From Anaerocolumna sp. (lineage in GTDB: Bacteria; Bacillota; Clostridia; Lachnospirales; Lachnospiraceae), in contig JARBTX010000004.1 in assembly GCA_029239975.1 (NCBI GenBank), positions 1-64,000 of the forward strand: a stretch of DNA of 64,000 nucleotides, in the 5' to 3' direction. Of the stretch, positions 8,175-17,315 are shown in pieces. Below the pieces are notes generated by a model. The model worked only from the letters and a program-made list of their open reading frames with translations. It ran no database searches and was not told the origin of the DNA. A program made the position numbers and the translations under genes. Each line of letters starts with the position of its first letter. Position 1 is the stretch's first letter.

Positions 8175-10322
8175 TTATAATGTGAATTTTTCAATTGCAT
8201 CCTTAAGAGATACCATTGTTGTAGCAAGATTATTAGATAATTCATAAAGGCTCTCTGTTGCTATTTTTTGACCTTCGCTTAAAGCACATACTTCTTGTGT
8301 TGAAGCTGCTGATTCTTCTATCACTGAAGCAATATTATCCACTTTTTCAACCATATTATCCTTTAATACTTTCATTCCTACCGTTTGTTTATTCATAACA
8401 TCTAATTCATTATCCACTAATTTTAAGGTTTCAAAAACATGAAGAAACGCGTTAGAAGCCTTTGTTAATACCTGATTTTGGTTTTCAAATATTTCATTGG
8501 ATTTATCCACTAACTCTACCGTTTCTCTTGTTTTTGTATCAATTGAATTTAATGCTTCTTTTACATTTACAACTGAAGCTTTGGATTGGTCAGCTAATTT
8601 TTTTACTTCATTGGCCACTACTGCAAATCCTTTTCCCGCGTCTCCTGCTCTAGCAGCTTCGATACTTGCATTGAGTGCCAAAAGATTGGATTCCTCACTA
8701 ATACTTTCAACTAAATTCATAATTGCTTCAATATTCTTTGAAAGATTGCTTAATTCATTTATACTAGTACTGATAGTTTTTGCAATCTGTGTAGAAGTAA
8801 TCATACTTTTATTTAGTAATTCCATATCTACTTTTGCTATATTAATTTGTTCCCCAACCAATTGATTGCTTTTTAGTATATTTTGTATCTTTTCAAGTAC
8901 AGTCTGTATACTATCCGCTAAAGAGGCCATTGTTACAATACTATTTTGAGTATCTTCCGCTTGGTGCATATTTCCTTGCGCTATTTCATTCATAGTATAA
9001 GTCAATTGTTCAATCGTCTGTACTGATTGCTGTGTAGAATTTTTAAGTAATTGACTATTATCTAAAGTGTAAACTATTACCTTTTTCGTTTCACCTAATA
9101 ATTTTCTCATATTTAATAACATTTGATTAAAGCTAATGCAAACTTCCGTTGTTTCATCATTACCCTTAACCTCACATTCTACAGATAAATCACCTTCTTC
9201 TGCTAATTTCATTAACTTTTTAAGCTTAATAATCGGATTCGTATAATTTTTTGCAACGATACTTCCAGATACAAAAGCAACTAGTCCAAATAATCCAATT
9301 AACGCTAGTACATTTATATTAAAATCAGTCAATTCTTTTGTTAGAATACTTTCTGGTAAATTCATTACTATACTCCATCCATTGGAAAGCACAGAGTAAT
9401 TAACGATTTCCTTGTCATCCGTGATACCAGTACCATCCGTACTTTGTTTATCGTTTATTACTGCACTACTCTTTGTATCAGTTTTTGTACCTACCTTAGT
9501 TTTTTGATTCAATATTTTAATAACATTCTTATCTAATTCGTTTAATTTTTCATCGGTTGAAAATAACACACTACGTTCTTCTGAAACTAAACTTAAGCAA
9601 GCTTTATCTAATAGTTGTATACTTCCCATATTATTAAATATGCTATGAATGCTCACTTCTGCTACCATGACAACCACTTTATCTTGTAATTCCTTATTAC
9701 TAAAAATATAAGGAATTTTTTTCATTACTATCATGGAATCCTTATTTTCTGGTGATTTTTTACTCCAGACAAAAGCATTTGAATCTTGAATGGTTTTATT
9801 GCTTAACACCCATTCCACATCCACTGAAAGTTCAGAGCCAAATGTCTCTTCACTTGATAATATCAAAGTAACCTTTTTTATATTTTTATCGGTAGTTGGT
9901 ACGGTTACTAATTGTTGATTAATACTTCTTTCTGCTTCATAACTTATTAATTCATCTTCAGAATAAAAATTATTAATTAATCCACTTGTCATAGATAAAT
10001 TCGTACCTAAATTATTAATTGAAGTTTCAACCTGTGTTATAAAATAGTCTGCATTAACTGCAGTTTGTTTTACCATTTCTGATGCCAAACGTCCACTTGT
10101 TTTTTTCATAATCTGAGTTGAAATATTAGTTGAGACCAAGCTAACGATACTAACTGGTAATATAGCAAAAATCATAAAATACATAATCAGTTTAACTTTT
10201 ATAGGAACATGACGTTTTTTCATAGATTGTCTTGAGTTTTTGTTATTATCGGGTTTATTTTTTATCTCTAAAACGCTAGAAGATTTTAATTTTACCTGTT
10301 TTTTCCTAACAAATATTTTCAT
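8175..10322 (-). CDS. Methyl-accepting chemotaxis protein
   Basis: 715 residues from the ATG chosen because GAGGAG precedes it by nine bases; the ORF-track start is 12 codons earlier and lacks a ribosome site. It has a long basic cytoplasmic N-tail and a first membrane helix near residues 42-65. A ligand-sensing extracellular domain of the double-Cache type (about 270 residues) follows, with a second helix near 330-350. After it come a HAMP linker and the signalling hairpin, whose tip reads [34 protein letters not shown]. It senses an external ligand and controls CheA. It heads the run BNR lipoprotein-dppABC-DF, so its ligand may be the transported solute. The spacer upstream contains a hairpin and a weak sigma-D-like promoter. 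Confidence 0.95.
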   Translation of the reverse strand: MKIFVRKKQVKLKSSSVLEIKNKPDNNKNSRQSMKKRHVPIKVKLIMYFMIFAILPVSIVSLVSTNISTQIMKKTSGRLASEMVKQTAVNADYFITQVETSINNLGTNLSMTSGLINNFYSEDELISYEAERSINQQLVTVPTTDKNIKKVTLILSSEETFGSELSVDVEWVLSNKTIQDSNAFVWSKKSPENKDSMIVMKKIPYIFSNKELQDKVVVMVAEVSIHSIFNNMGSIQLLDKACLSLVSEERSVLFSTDEKLNELDKNVIKILNQKTKVGTKTDTKSSAVINDKQSTDGTGITDDKEIVNYSVLSNGWSIVMNLPESILTKELTDFNINVLALIGLFGLVAFVSGSIVAKNYTNPIIKLKKLMKLAEEGDLSVECEVKGNDETTEVCISFNQMLLNMRKLLGETKKVIVYTLDNSQLLKNSTQQSVQTIEQLTYTMNEIAQGNMHQAEDTQNSIVTMASLADSIQTVLEKIQNILKSNQLVGEQINIAKVDMELLNKSMITSTQIAKTISTSINELSNLSKNIEAIMNLVESISEESNLLALNASIEAARAGDAGKGFAVVANEVKKLADQSKASVVNVKEALNSIDTKTRETVELVDKSNEIFENQNQVLTKASNAFLHVFETLKLVDNELDVMNKQTVGMKVLKDNMVEKVDNIASVIEESAASTQEVCALSEGQKIATESLYELSNNLATTMVSLKDAIEKFTL

Positions 10323-10389
10323 AATATTTGACTCCTCTAATTGTATAAGGTTGTTCAATAATTTACCGTTCCAATTGCTTCGTTATAAC

Positions 10390-10480
10390 AAAAGCCTTCC
10401 ATTTGAAATTATTATTATAAGCTAAAATGATCCGTCACTTTAACTAACTAATTATATTCAAATGGAAGGCTTTTCTTTTT
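10390..10480. terminator. Long-loop inverted repeat, likely terminator of the carbohydrate locus
   Basis: Perfect 18-bp arms AAAAGCCTTCCATTTGAA / TTCAAATGGAAGGCTTTT separated by about 49 bp, with a T-rich run after the right arm on the plus strand and TTTT on the minus strand. It lies just beyond the end of the sugar-transport operon (minus strand) and before the chemoreceptor. Confidence 0.7.
10415..10442 (-). promoter_or_regulatory. Possible sigma-D (sigma-28) type promoter for the chemoreceptor
   Basis: On the minus strand TAAA is followed after 16 bp by GCTTATAA. This resembles the motility-sigma consensus TAAA-N15-GCCGATAA, with two mismatches and a spacer one base long. It lies in the loop of the inverted repeat, about 95 bp upstream of the chemoreceptor start. 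Weak evidence. Confidence 0.3.
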
Positions 10481-10548
10481 TATGAATGGACTTTATATTT
10501 ATAAATTATTATAGCATCATCCTGTAAAAACCTTGATTACTATTATAA

Positions 10549-11412
10549 TTACTTAATACCAGAATGTGCCATTGTGTTCATTACCTTACTTTGCAATAAT
10601 ACAAACAGCAAAATATTTGGTAAAAACATAAATAATGCTCCAGCGGCCGCTATACCTTGCCCTGCTACCGTATTGTTCGTATTAACCAAAGTACTCATAT
10701 AAAAGGCTAATGTCTTCATACTTTCTTTTGTTGTAAACATATTGGAAGTTTCTAAGTTACCCCAAACTTGTTGGAATGATAATATACATACTGTTGCTAT
10801 TGCAGGTTTAATTAATGGAAGAATAACTTTATAATAAATTCTAAAGGTACTTGCTCCATCTACAACCGCAGCTTCCATCAATTCATCTGGCACTTGATCA
10901 ATAAACTGTTTTAGTAAGAATAATCCAACAGGCATTGCAAGTAATGGTAATATATGTGCTAGATATGTATCCATAATACCGATTTTATCAATTGTTAAAT
11001 ATCTTGGAATTAAAACCGCTGCAGGTACAAACATCATAGATAATGTATTAATTTCAAATATAATAGCTTTACCCTTAAACTTTAATTTAGATAAAGCAAA
11101 TCCTGCCATGGAGCCGATAATAACTGTTAGCAATACCACGGCTATCGTTACTATCAAAGTATTAAATATATAACGGCTTAAGGCTATCGTCGATGTCTGT
11201 GTTGTCCTAGATAACTTCGTAAAATTATCCAAAGTAGGATTCACAGCAAAAAACTTAGGTGGAAAAGCAAACAACTCTCCTAAAGGTTTGAATGCATGAT
11301 TCACAATGTATACAATTGGTAATGCCATAAATAATGCCAGTGGAATTAAAAAGGCATAAAACTTTATTTGATCTTTATGAAAACCTTTCGGATTAATTGA
11401 TATACTTTTCAT
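10549..11412 (-). CDS. Carbohydrate ABC transporter permease, MalG type (second MalG)
   Basis: 287 residues with six predicted membrane segments and the MalG/CUT1 EAA loop EAAVVDGASTFRIYYKVILPLIKP near residue 185. Typical features are the N-terminal FYAFLIPLALFMALPIVYIVNHAF helix and an N-terminal FxPP...TLDNF segment. It forms the pore together with a MalF-type partner and is powered by a cytoplasmic MsmK-type ATPase that is not encoded here. It is the last gene of the long minus-strand locus, 21 bp after the lipoprotein binding protein, with an AAGGAAGG ribosome site. Which of the two MalF proteins (14056 or 19360) it pairs with cannot be told from sequence. Confidence 0.93.
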   Translation of the reverse strand: MKSISINPKGFHKDQIKFYAFLIPLALFMALPIVYIVNHAFKPLGELFAFPPKFFAVNPTLDNFTKLSRTTQTSTIALSRYIFNTLIVTIAVVLLTVIIGSMAGFALSKLKFKGKAIIFEINTLSMMFVPAAVLIPRYLTIDKIGIMDTYLAHILPLLAMPVGLFLLKQFIDQVPDELMEAAVVDGASTFRIYYKVILPLIKPAIATVCILSFQQVWGNLETSNMFTTKESMKTLAFYMSTLVNTNNTVAGQGIAAAGALFMFLPNILLFVLLQSKVMNTMAHSGIK

Positions 11413-11433
11413 ATTAAAACCTTCCTTTTTGGA

Positions 11434-12891
11434 TTAATTTTGTGGCATATTCGCTAACCACTCATCCTTAAATTCATTTGCTTTTTCAGTTAAGGTATCT
11501 GCTATTTCAGCTGGTGTAATTTCTCTTGCATCAAGCTGTGCCCAGATTCCATTTTCATTCATCCAAGTATCAAATTGACCCCAACCTGGCGCAACAGATC
11601 CAACGGTTGGAACGATATCTGTTAATTTCGCATAAACTGCTTTGATATCTTCTCTATCTGTATAACTTGATACAGCATCCCAAACTTTTGTATTATTAAT
11701 AACTGGCATACGGCTTACGATGGAAACACCTGCTTCTTTATAACCTTCTAAACGATTTAAACAAGCTTCTTCACCCCAAGATGTCCATTTTTGAAGTTCC
11801 CATGCTTCTCTTGGATGTTCTGTTGTTGCTGAGATTACACCATAGTCTACAACTGCCATTTGTCTTCCGGATGGTCCAGCAGGTTGTGGGTAATATAAGA
11901 ATTCACAACCAGATTGTTGTTTTACTGCATCTTCAAAATATGCAATCGTCCATGTCCAATCAAAATGCATTGCACTTCTACCAAATCCTGGAGGCCAAGC
12001 ACCTTCATCACCTAACCATTTTAACTTATCTTCTGCAGATTCCCATTCAACAATATCATTATCAATGAAATCATATTTCATATTTAAAGCATCAATCCAG
12101 GTTTGATCAAATGCATAGTTACTTCCATCCCATCCACGCATAGATTGGGTTGCACTATATTGTGCTGGGAAATAATCTGGGTAATTTGGATTTGATGTAC
12201 CAAAATTAAAGTCTTCTGGATGAGACATCCTTGTAGCTATTTCTTTAAAATCTTCAATTGTCCAATCATAGGATGGCAATGGTTCATTATACTTTTCAAA
12301 TAATGTTTTATTTACAAAAGTTAAGTATGGAAACATTACTGTAGGCATACTATATAGTTTTCCATTAATTCTTGAATTATCAATCATAGATGGGTATACT
12401 TCTTTTGCGTCAGGATCATTTGCATAAAAGTCAGTTACATCTAATGCCCATTCATTCATAATAGAATCTGTTACAGAAAAAGTCCAAAATACATCTGGTA
12501 AAGAACCTGTTGCTGCTAATGAAGTTAATCCATCATTCCAAGTTGCTTGGTCTATTGTTACGAATTCTACTGTAATATTAGGGTATGCTTCCATAAAAGC
12601 TTCAATTTGCTTATTCTTTGCTTCAATTTCACCTTTTTCGCCTAATCCCCAACAAGCATAAGTAAGAGTGATTTCATCTGTAGTCATTGGAGCCAATCCA
12701 CTCTCTTCGGTAGCGGTATTTTCTGTTGCATCTGCATCACCTGAGGTATCATTTGCATCGCTACTAGTTTCTGTTACTGCTGTACTATCTGTATCAGTAC
12801 CAGCTTCTTTTTTGCTACCGGAACAACCAGTAAGCATTGATAGCATCAATGATAGAGTCAATAATGCTGCCAATATTTTCTTTGTCTTCAT
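11434..12891 (-). CDS. Carbohydrate ABC transporter solute-binding lipoprotein (family 1)
   Basis: 485 residues from the ATG after GAGGAGG; the ORF-track start 13 codons upstream has no ribosome site. The signal peptide ends in a lipobox LSMLTGC (Cys about 24), followed by a roughly 45-residue Thr/Asp/Ser-rich spacer. The mature protein follows the SBP_bac_1 pattern: ITLTYACWGLGEKGEIEAKN, FMEAYPNITVEFV, WNDGLTSLAATGSLPDVFW and later DYGVISATTEHPREAWELQKW. It is richly supplied with Trp, as expected for an oligosaccharide binder. It lies between two MalG-type permease genes. A small hairpin in the 155-bp upstream gap separates it from the preceding permease. Confidence 0.93.
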   Translation of the reverse strand: MKTKKILAALLTLSLMLSMLTGCSGSKKEAGTDTDSTAVTETSSDANDTSGDADATENTATEESGLAPMTTDEITLTYACWGLGEKGEIEAKNKQIEAFMEAYPNITVEFVTIDQATWNDGLTSLAATGSLPDVFWTFSVTDSIMNEWALDVTDFYANDPDAKEVYPSMIDNSRINGKLYSMPTVMFPYLTFVNKTLFEKYNEPLPSYDWTIEDFKEIATRMSHPEDFNFGTSNPNYPDYFPAQYSATQSMRGWDGSNYAFDQTWIDALNMKYDFIDNDIVEWESAEDKLKWLGDEGAWPPGFGRSAMHFDWTWTIAYFEDAVKQQSGCEFLYYPQPAGPSGRQMAVVDYGVISATTEHPREAWELQKWTSWGEEACLNRLEGYKEAGVSIVSRMPVINNTKVWDAVSSYTDREDIKAVYAKLTDIVPTVGSVAPGWGQFDTWMNENGIWAQLDAREITPAEIADTLTEKANEFKDEWLANMPQN

Positions 12892-12974
12892 ATAAATATC
12901 CTCCTCTAATAATATTTGCAGAGCATTCATAAAAATTATATCCTCTGCGTAAATAATAAATATCCTATTTTAAA

Positions 12975-13012
12975 CTTAAGCACTCGCCCCAAAAATTGTG
13001 TACTTAAGTAAA
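12975..13012. promoter_or_regulatory. Inverted repeat upstream of the lipoprotein SBP gene
   Basis: ACTTAAGCAC ... GTGTACTTAAGT forms a short imperfect hairpin in the gap between a MalG gene and the SBP gene. It lacks a strong T-run on the minus strand, so an mRNA-processing or attenuation role is more likely than full termination. Function is not known. Confidence 0.4.
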
Positions 13013-13046
13013 AAGGCAAACCAAAACTGATTAAAACTAAAAATTT

Positions 13047-14054
13047 CTATTCACCGGTAATACCAGTTCGATCTATTCCCTCTACAAAATACTTCTGCAA
13101 ACAGAAATAGATTAGTAACAACGGAGAAATTGTTATTACAGTTGCAGCCATTTTAATTGCCTCATTTGCAACAGATTCTCCCATTACTGAGGCACCCCAA
13201 CCTGATACAGCTTGAATGTGTTGTTTATAACTTGCTTCAAAATTTTGCAATTCCAATAGCATAGTTCTGACTACATTCGTATCGGTAGCACTTGTTATAC
13301 CCATATACAAAGCTGTAAAATATGTATCATTCCAGTACCAAACAAATGAAAATAAGAAACTAATAATGTAAGCTGGAATTGCAAGTGGAACTGCAATACC
13401 GAAAAATATCCTAAATTCAGATGCACCATCCACTCTTGCAGCTTCATCTAATGACTTCGGTGTTTGTTTGAAAAACTGCATAAATATTAATACAAATATT
13501 GCACTCTTTGTTCCTTGTCCTAGTAATGCTGGATAAATCAGTGTTTTTAAACTTCCAATCATCTTATAGTCTGAGAACATGGTGTACTTAGGAATCATAA
13601 GCACATAGGGTGGAACGATAAATGTAATTAGGATAAGTGCAAGAAGTAATTTCTTAAAAGGAAAATTATATTTTGCTAACCCATAACCCGTTAATCCACA
13701 TACAAAAGTTTGAGCTAATGCTGGTAACAGCGCACTAAGTATCGTATTACCCACTGTGGTTTTCACCTTCATTACGTCAAAGGCATCTTTATAATTATCA
13801 AAGGTTATGGATGTTGGTACCCATTTCACGGATGCATCTAACAAATCTGGAAGTGACATAAAACTAGTTACAAACATGTCCAATATAGGATATAGATAAA
13901 CGAACCCCATTGCGATTAGCATGATATAGATACAAGCCATGTATAATGACCCTCTGCGATTTGGTCTACCCCATAATCTTGATTTTGTTTTAGAATAGAG
14001 AGCACTATATTTCACACGAGAATCAATTACTGTTTTGTTACTATTTGATTTCAT
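13047..14054 (-). CDS. Carbohydrate ABC transporter permease, MalG type (first MalG)
   Basis: 335 residues from the ATG that follows GAGAGGC and begins one base after the upstream gene's stop codon; the longer ORF-track start would overlap the MalF gene by 32 bp. It has an extended basic N-terminal tail (about 45 residues), six membrane segments and the EAA loop EAARVDGASEFRIFFGIAVPLA near residue 210. It ends FVEGIDRTGITGE, the standard MalG C-terminus. A roughly 50-residue extracytoplasmic insertion (about 255-305) is larger than usual for the family. It is tightly coupled to the preceding MalF gene, with which it very likely forms one pore. Confidence 0.94.
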   Translation of the reverse strand: MKSNSNKTVIDSRVKYSALYSKTKSRLWGRPNRRGSLYMACIYIMLIAMGFVYLYPILDMFVTSFMSLPDLLDASVKWVPTSITFDNYKDAFDVMKVKTTVGNTILSALLPALAQTFVCGLTGYGLAKYNFPFKKLLLALILITFIVPPYVLMIPKYTMFSDYKMIGSLKTLIYPALLGQGTKSAIFVLIFMQFFKQTPKSLDEAARVDGASEFRIFFGIAVPLAIPAYIISFLFSFVWYWNDTYFTALYMGITSATDTNVVRTMLLELQNFEASYKQHIQAVSGWGASVMGESVANEAIKMAATVITISPLLLIYFCLQKYFVEGIDRTGITGE

Positions 14055-14055
14055 T

Positions 14056-14967
14056 TTAATAGCCTCTCTTTCTAGTAATTTGTGCATGTTTCACTTTATC
14101 TTTTGGTTCTCTGCCAAACATGAAATAACTAATTAGCAATAGTAATGCAATACTGATTGAGTAAATCCAAGCTGCTGCTGATGCTATACCAAAGCCTCGA
14201 TTCGAAGCATCTAACATACTCTCTCGTATCCAGATAATAACTTCATTTATTTCTGAAGTTGCTAAAAATACAATAATATAAATCGCATTAATTAAAATCA
14301 TCCCTTTGATTGCCGGCATTACTATCTTCCAAAATGAAATCCAGGAGGATGCACCATCGATTGACGATGCCTCATACAATGCAATATCAATCTTTTGAAG
14401 ACCTGCAAAAAATATTAAAATTGGTACCCCTGAATACCACAAAATTAAGATAAGTTGATTAAATAATGTGGTAATCGGTTCAACTAAAAAACCCGGGAAA
14501 TTATTATTTATAATATTAAATATCCCATATTGTTCAATGAGTGGTATGGTTGATGACCCTTCATTTAGAAGCATATTCATAACTGGTCCACTAACAACAA
14601 TGATTGGTAAGAAAAACAAGGTACGAAACAAGCCTTTTAATTTAATTTTTTGATTAAGCAACAATGCAAGTGTTAATGAGAATACTAGAATTAAAGGAAC
14701 CTCTAGTATAATACCTTTGAAAAACTCTAATAAACGTTCTATAAAGTATGGATCCTTCGAGAAAAAATATTTAAAGTTTCTCAATCCGCTAAAAGATACA
14801 TTTCTTCCTTTTGCTGTTATGGTTACCTTACTAAAACTAAATACAATCGATTGATACAAAGGATAAAGAAAAAATATAATAAAACCCAATATCCACGGGG
14901 TTACAAATATAAGCCCTGTTATGCTATGCTTAAAAGCCATATTAAATATTTTTTTTCGTTTTATCAT
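14056..14967 (-). CDS. Carbohydrate ABC transporter permease, MalF/UgpA type (second MalF)
   Basis: 303 residues with six membrane segments. It starts MIKRKKIFNMAFKHSITGLIFVTPWILGF, and the EAA loop reads EASSIDGASSWISFWKIVMPAIKG near residue 208. It is the usual partner of the MalG encoded one base downstream. Its GGAGT ribosome site is not unique sequence: it is the end of the family B hairpin repeat that fills the 116-bp gap to the DUF5696-like gene. No ATPase gene is nearby. Confidence 0.94.
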   Translation of the reverse strand: MIKRKKIFNMAFKHSITGLIFVTPWILGFIIFFLYPLYQSIVFSFSKVTITAKGRNVSFSGLRNFKYFFSKDPYFIERLLEFFKGIILEVPLILVFSLTLALLLNQKIKLKGLFRTLFFLPIIVVSGPVMNMLLNEGSSTIPLIEQYGIFNIINNNFPGFLVEPITTLFNQLILILWYSGVPILIFFAGLQKIDIALYEASSIDGASSWISFWKIVMPAIKGMILINAIYIIVFLATSEINEVIIWIRESMLDASNRGFGIASAAAWIYSISIALLLLISYFMFGREPKDKVKHAQITRKRGY

Positions 14968-14970
14968 AAA

Positions 14971-15082
14971 ACTCCATTCTGTCTGCTTTAGCAGACATTT
15001 AAATCAAGATCTGTGAAATTACTTTTTCACAATACTCCATTCTGTCTGCTTTAGCAGACACTTAAATCAAGATCTGAGAAAT
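14971..15082. repeat. Family B hairpin repeat, locus 1 (two tandem units of 63 bp)
   Basis: Two direct units starting at 14971 and 15034 (second incomplete), each containing GTCTGC-TTTA-GCAGAC and ATCAAGATCTGTGAAATT. Read on the minus strand, each unit ends AGCAGACAGAATGGAGT, and the last one delivers GGAGT four bases before the ATG of the MalF gene. It is homologous to the repeat at 60891-61042, in front of ysxC. Confidence 0.85.
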
Positions 15083-15083
15083 T

Positions 15084-17315
15084 CTACTGTATTTCATTAA
15101 CTATGAATGACATGGTAGGAATTATGGTATCACCAAGTTCATAATCCTCGTTTGAATAGTTTATGATAATCTGAACTCCATTCTCATAGACAACGGATAC
15201 AACATTATTATCAACATAGTTATGAGACTGAATTGAAACCCCTTCTACCAAACGAAGAACATCTCCAATCTCCGTATAATACTTTATAATCGTACCTTTT
15301 AAAACATCATACTCTGAGGTATAAATATAAGATGAATTTGTATTTCTTAAAAGATTCGGTGACTCTTCAGTTAATATAAAACTTGGGTAAGCACCATACT
15401 CTATCATTTTCAAGAAAAATTGTTTCTCATTTGCCTCAAAATTGCTATAGGAAGCCCAGTAAGGAATATAACCTTTTAATACCATTGGTATAAAGGGAAC
15501 TTCTTCACTAAGGTAACTATAATTAGAAGTTGATAAAGGCATATCAAAATATTTATTTGCATATTCCCATGTATAATCGGCTGGTTGCTCTAAGGAGAGG
15601 TTTACAGTATCAAATGTTTCCAAGGTTTCAAGCATTTTACTTGCCGTATCCCCTCTAGAGTAGATATCACCACCGGAGTAATAAGAAAACAGTGTATTTG
15701 ATACCTTTGATAAAGCAACATTCTTCACTACAGTATCTTCATATCTTTTCATAAATCTTTTTGCAAACTCAAACGATCTTGATGGTGTAAGATAATACAT
15801 ACTATCAAAAACCCAAGCATTTGTTGGTTCTTCTACTATGATTTGATTAATTCCTTTTACGATATCGGATGATGTATTATAAAATCTTTTCGGATTTGCC
15901 CACAACAGATCTTGATTAAGCACTAAGTCAATATCTTGTTTATTAAGTTTTTCTATTAGCGCAAATAGTTCTCTTTGACTTCCAAGTTTTCTCTCAACTT
16001 TAAAGTTACCACTTCCATAGTTTAGCGATACACCTTTTGTTTGCCACCCAGTATAAACCGGAAGTATATCCTTAACGTCATCTTTGGTTAAATCAGTAAT
16101 AATAGAATCCATTTGACCTACTGTTGTCATAGGGACAACAACATCAAATATAAACCACTTTTTCGAATCTGCACCAAAGAAATCTAATTTTACTTCAAAT
16201 TTATCTTCTTGTTTTTGTAAATCACCTTTACCAATAAGATAATCTTGATAGGTTTTAGCTAATCCTGTATAATTTGCTGCATCACCTGATACAAATTGAT
16301 AACGTATACCAATGTCTCTTATGTAAGGTGTTTTTTCAAAGGTTGGTACACCCGACGACTCCGCTGTTTGCATAGTATAGATTTCTCTAAAATTAAATTT
16401 AGCTGATAACCAGTTATATTCAGTTGTCACGCCATTCGGGTATGCTAAAATTTCCGCATTGTATTGTCCATCTGTAACAATTCCAAGAAACCCTTGTGCC
16501 TTTTTGGTGTAAACCATTCCAAATACAGGTACTGTTATTTTCTCTGGTTCTGTTACCGCTGGTCGGTAGGATTCGCTAACTTGAAATTTATCAATTCCAA
16601 CATTAGCTCCATATATCTTTTTAATATAAGGAGTTTTAAATTTACCGTGGTTATCTTTTAAATCAATTAATGCACCTGCACCTTCTGGCACAAACATATA
16701 TCCAGCTTCCGAGTCCTTACTTGTTGCGCCAAACATAGGATAAAGATAAATGGAACCAAGTTTATAGGTTTCCCCTTCTTTCATGCTATCTTTTTTTACG
16801 TTGGCAGTCATACCACTTTCTTGTAACCTTACTTCTAAACACATACTAAATTCATAATTCTTGTAATTAAGTGTTACATCAAAACCATCTTTATAAAAGA
16901 GAAATGTTTTCTCTGGATTACCTTTTAATAAATCAACACGTTCTGGCATAGTGGAACGCTGACTATAAAACTCAACTGAAACTCCAGAATTTAAAAATCC
17001 TTTCCAGGATTCATTAGAACTCTCGTCCTGTTTTGTTGACTCATATATGAAACCTGTTTTTTTATCCTTAATTTCAACCCCAAGAGTTGTTTCGTCCAGA
17101 TACATTATGTATTCGTCATTTTCAAACGTTACATTTCCTTCACTATTTCTAATTGCAGCTTGGGGGTCTATCACTGGATTATTCGTATCTGCACTCTCAA
17201 AAGTGATTAAACGATCTGATTTATTCGCTAAAACCATAACACTTATGCTAGTAAGTAATGTAATCGTAAGAATACCTGTTACAATCCCTAGGACTATACG
17301 TTTTCTATTTGCCAC
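15084..17315 (-). CDS. DUF5696-like membrane-anchored extracellular protein
   Basis: 743 residues from a GTG start nine bases after AAGGAGG; the start overlaps the end of the upstream YIP1 gene by 11 bp. One N-terminal hydrophobic segment (about 8-31) anchors a large outer domain. Visible parts are an N-terminal beta-rich section (EYIMYLDETTLGVEIKDKKTGFIYES), then a beta/alpha section with strand-like ends (ILPVYTGWQTKG, IDLVLNQDLLWANP, NAWVFDSMYYL, FIPMVLKGYIPYW), then a beta-rich C-terminus (VVYENGVQIIINYS). I believe it matches DUF5696, whose function is not established. The order beta-sandwich, barrel-like, beta-sandwich recalls retaining glycosidase clans, so a hydrolase role is possible but unproven. 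It is embedded in the transport operon, between the YIP1 protein and the second MalF. Confidence 0.7.
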   Translation of the reverse strand: MANRKRIVLGIVTGILTITLLTSISVMVLANKSDRLITFESADTNNPVIDPQAAIRNSEGNVTFENDEYIMYLDETTLGVEIKDKKTGFIYESTKQDESSNESWKGFLNSGVSVEFYSQRSTMPERVDLLKGNPEKTFLFYKDGFDVTLNYKNYEFSMCLEVRLQESGMTANVKKDSMKEGETYKLGSIYLYPMFGATSKDSEAGYMFVPEGAGALIDLKDNHGKFKTPYIKKIYGANVGIDKFQVSESYRPAVTEPEKITVPVFGMVYTKKAQGFLGIVTDGQYNAEILAYPNGVTTEYNWLSAKFNFREIYTMQTAESSGVPTFEKTPYIRDIGIRYQFVSGDAANYTGLAKTYQDYLIGKGDLQKQEDKFEVKLDFFGADSKKWFIFDVVVPMTTVGQMDSIITDLTKDDVKDILPVYTGWQTKGVSLNYGSGNFKVERKLGSQRELFALIEKLNKQDIDLVLNQDLLWANPKRFYNTSSDIVKGINQIIVEEPTNAWVFDSMYYLTPSRSFEFAKRFMKRYEDTVVKNVALSKVSNTLFSYYSGGDIYSRGDTASKMLETLETFDTVNLSLEQPADYTWEYANKYFDMPLSTSNYSYLSEEVPFIPMVLKGYIPYWASYSNFEANEKQFFLKMIEYGAYPSFILTEESPNLLRNTNSSYIYTSEYDVLKGTIIKYYTEIGDVLRLVEGVSIQSHNYVDNNVVSVVYENGVQIIINYSNEDYELGDTIIPTMSFIVNEIQ

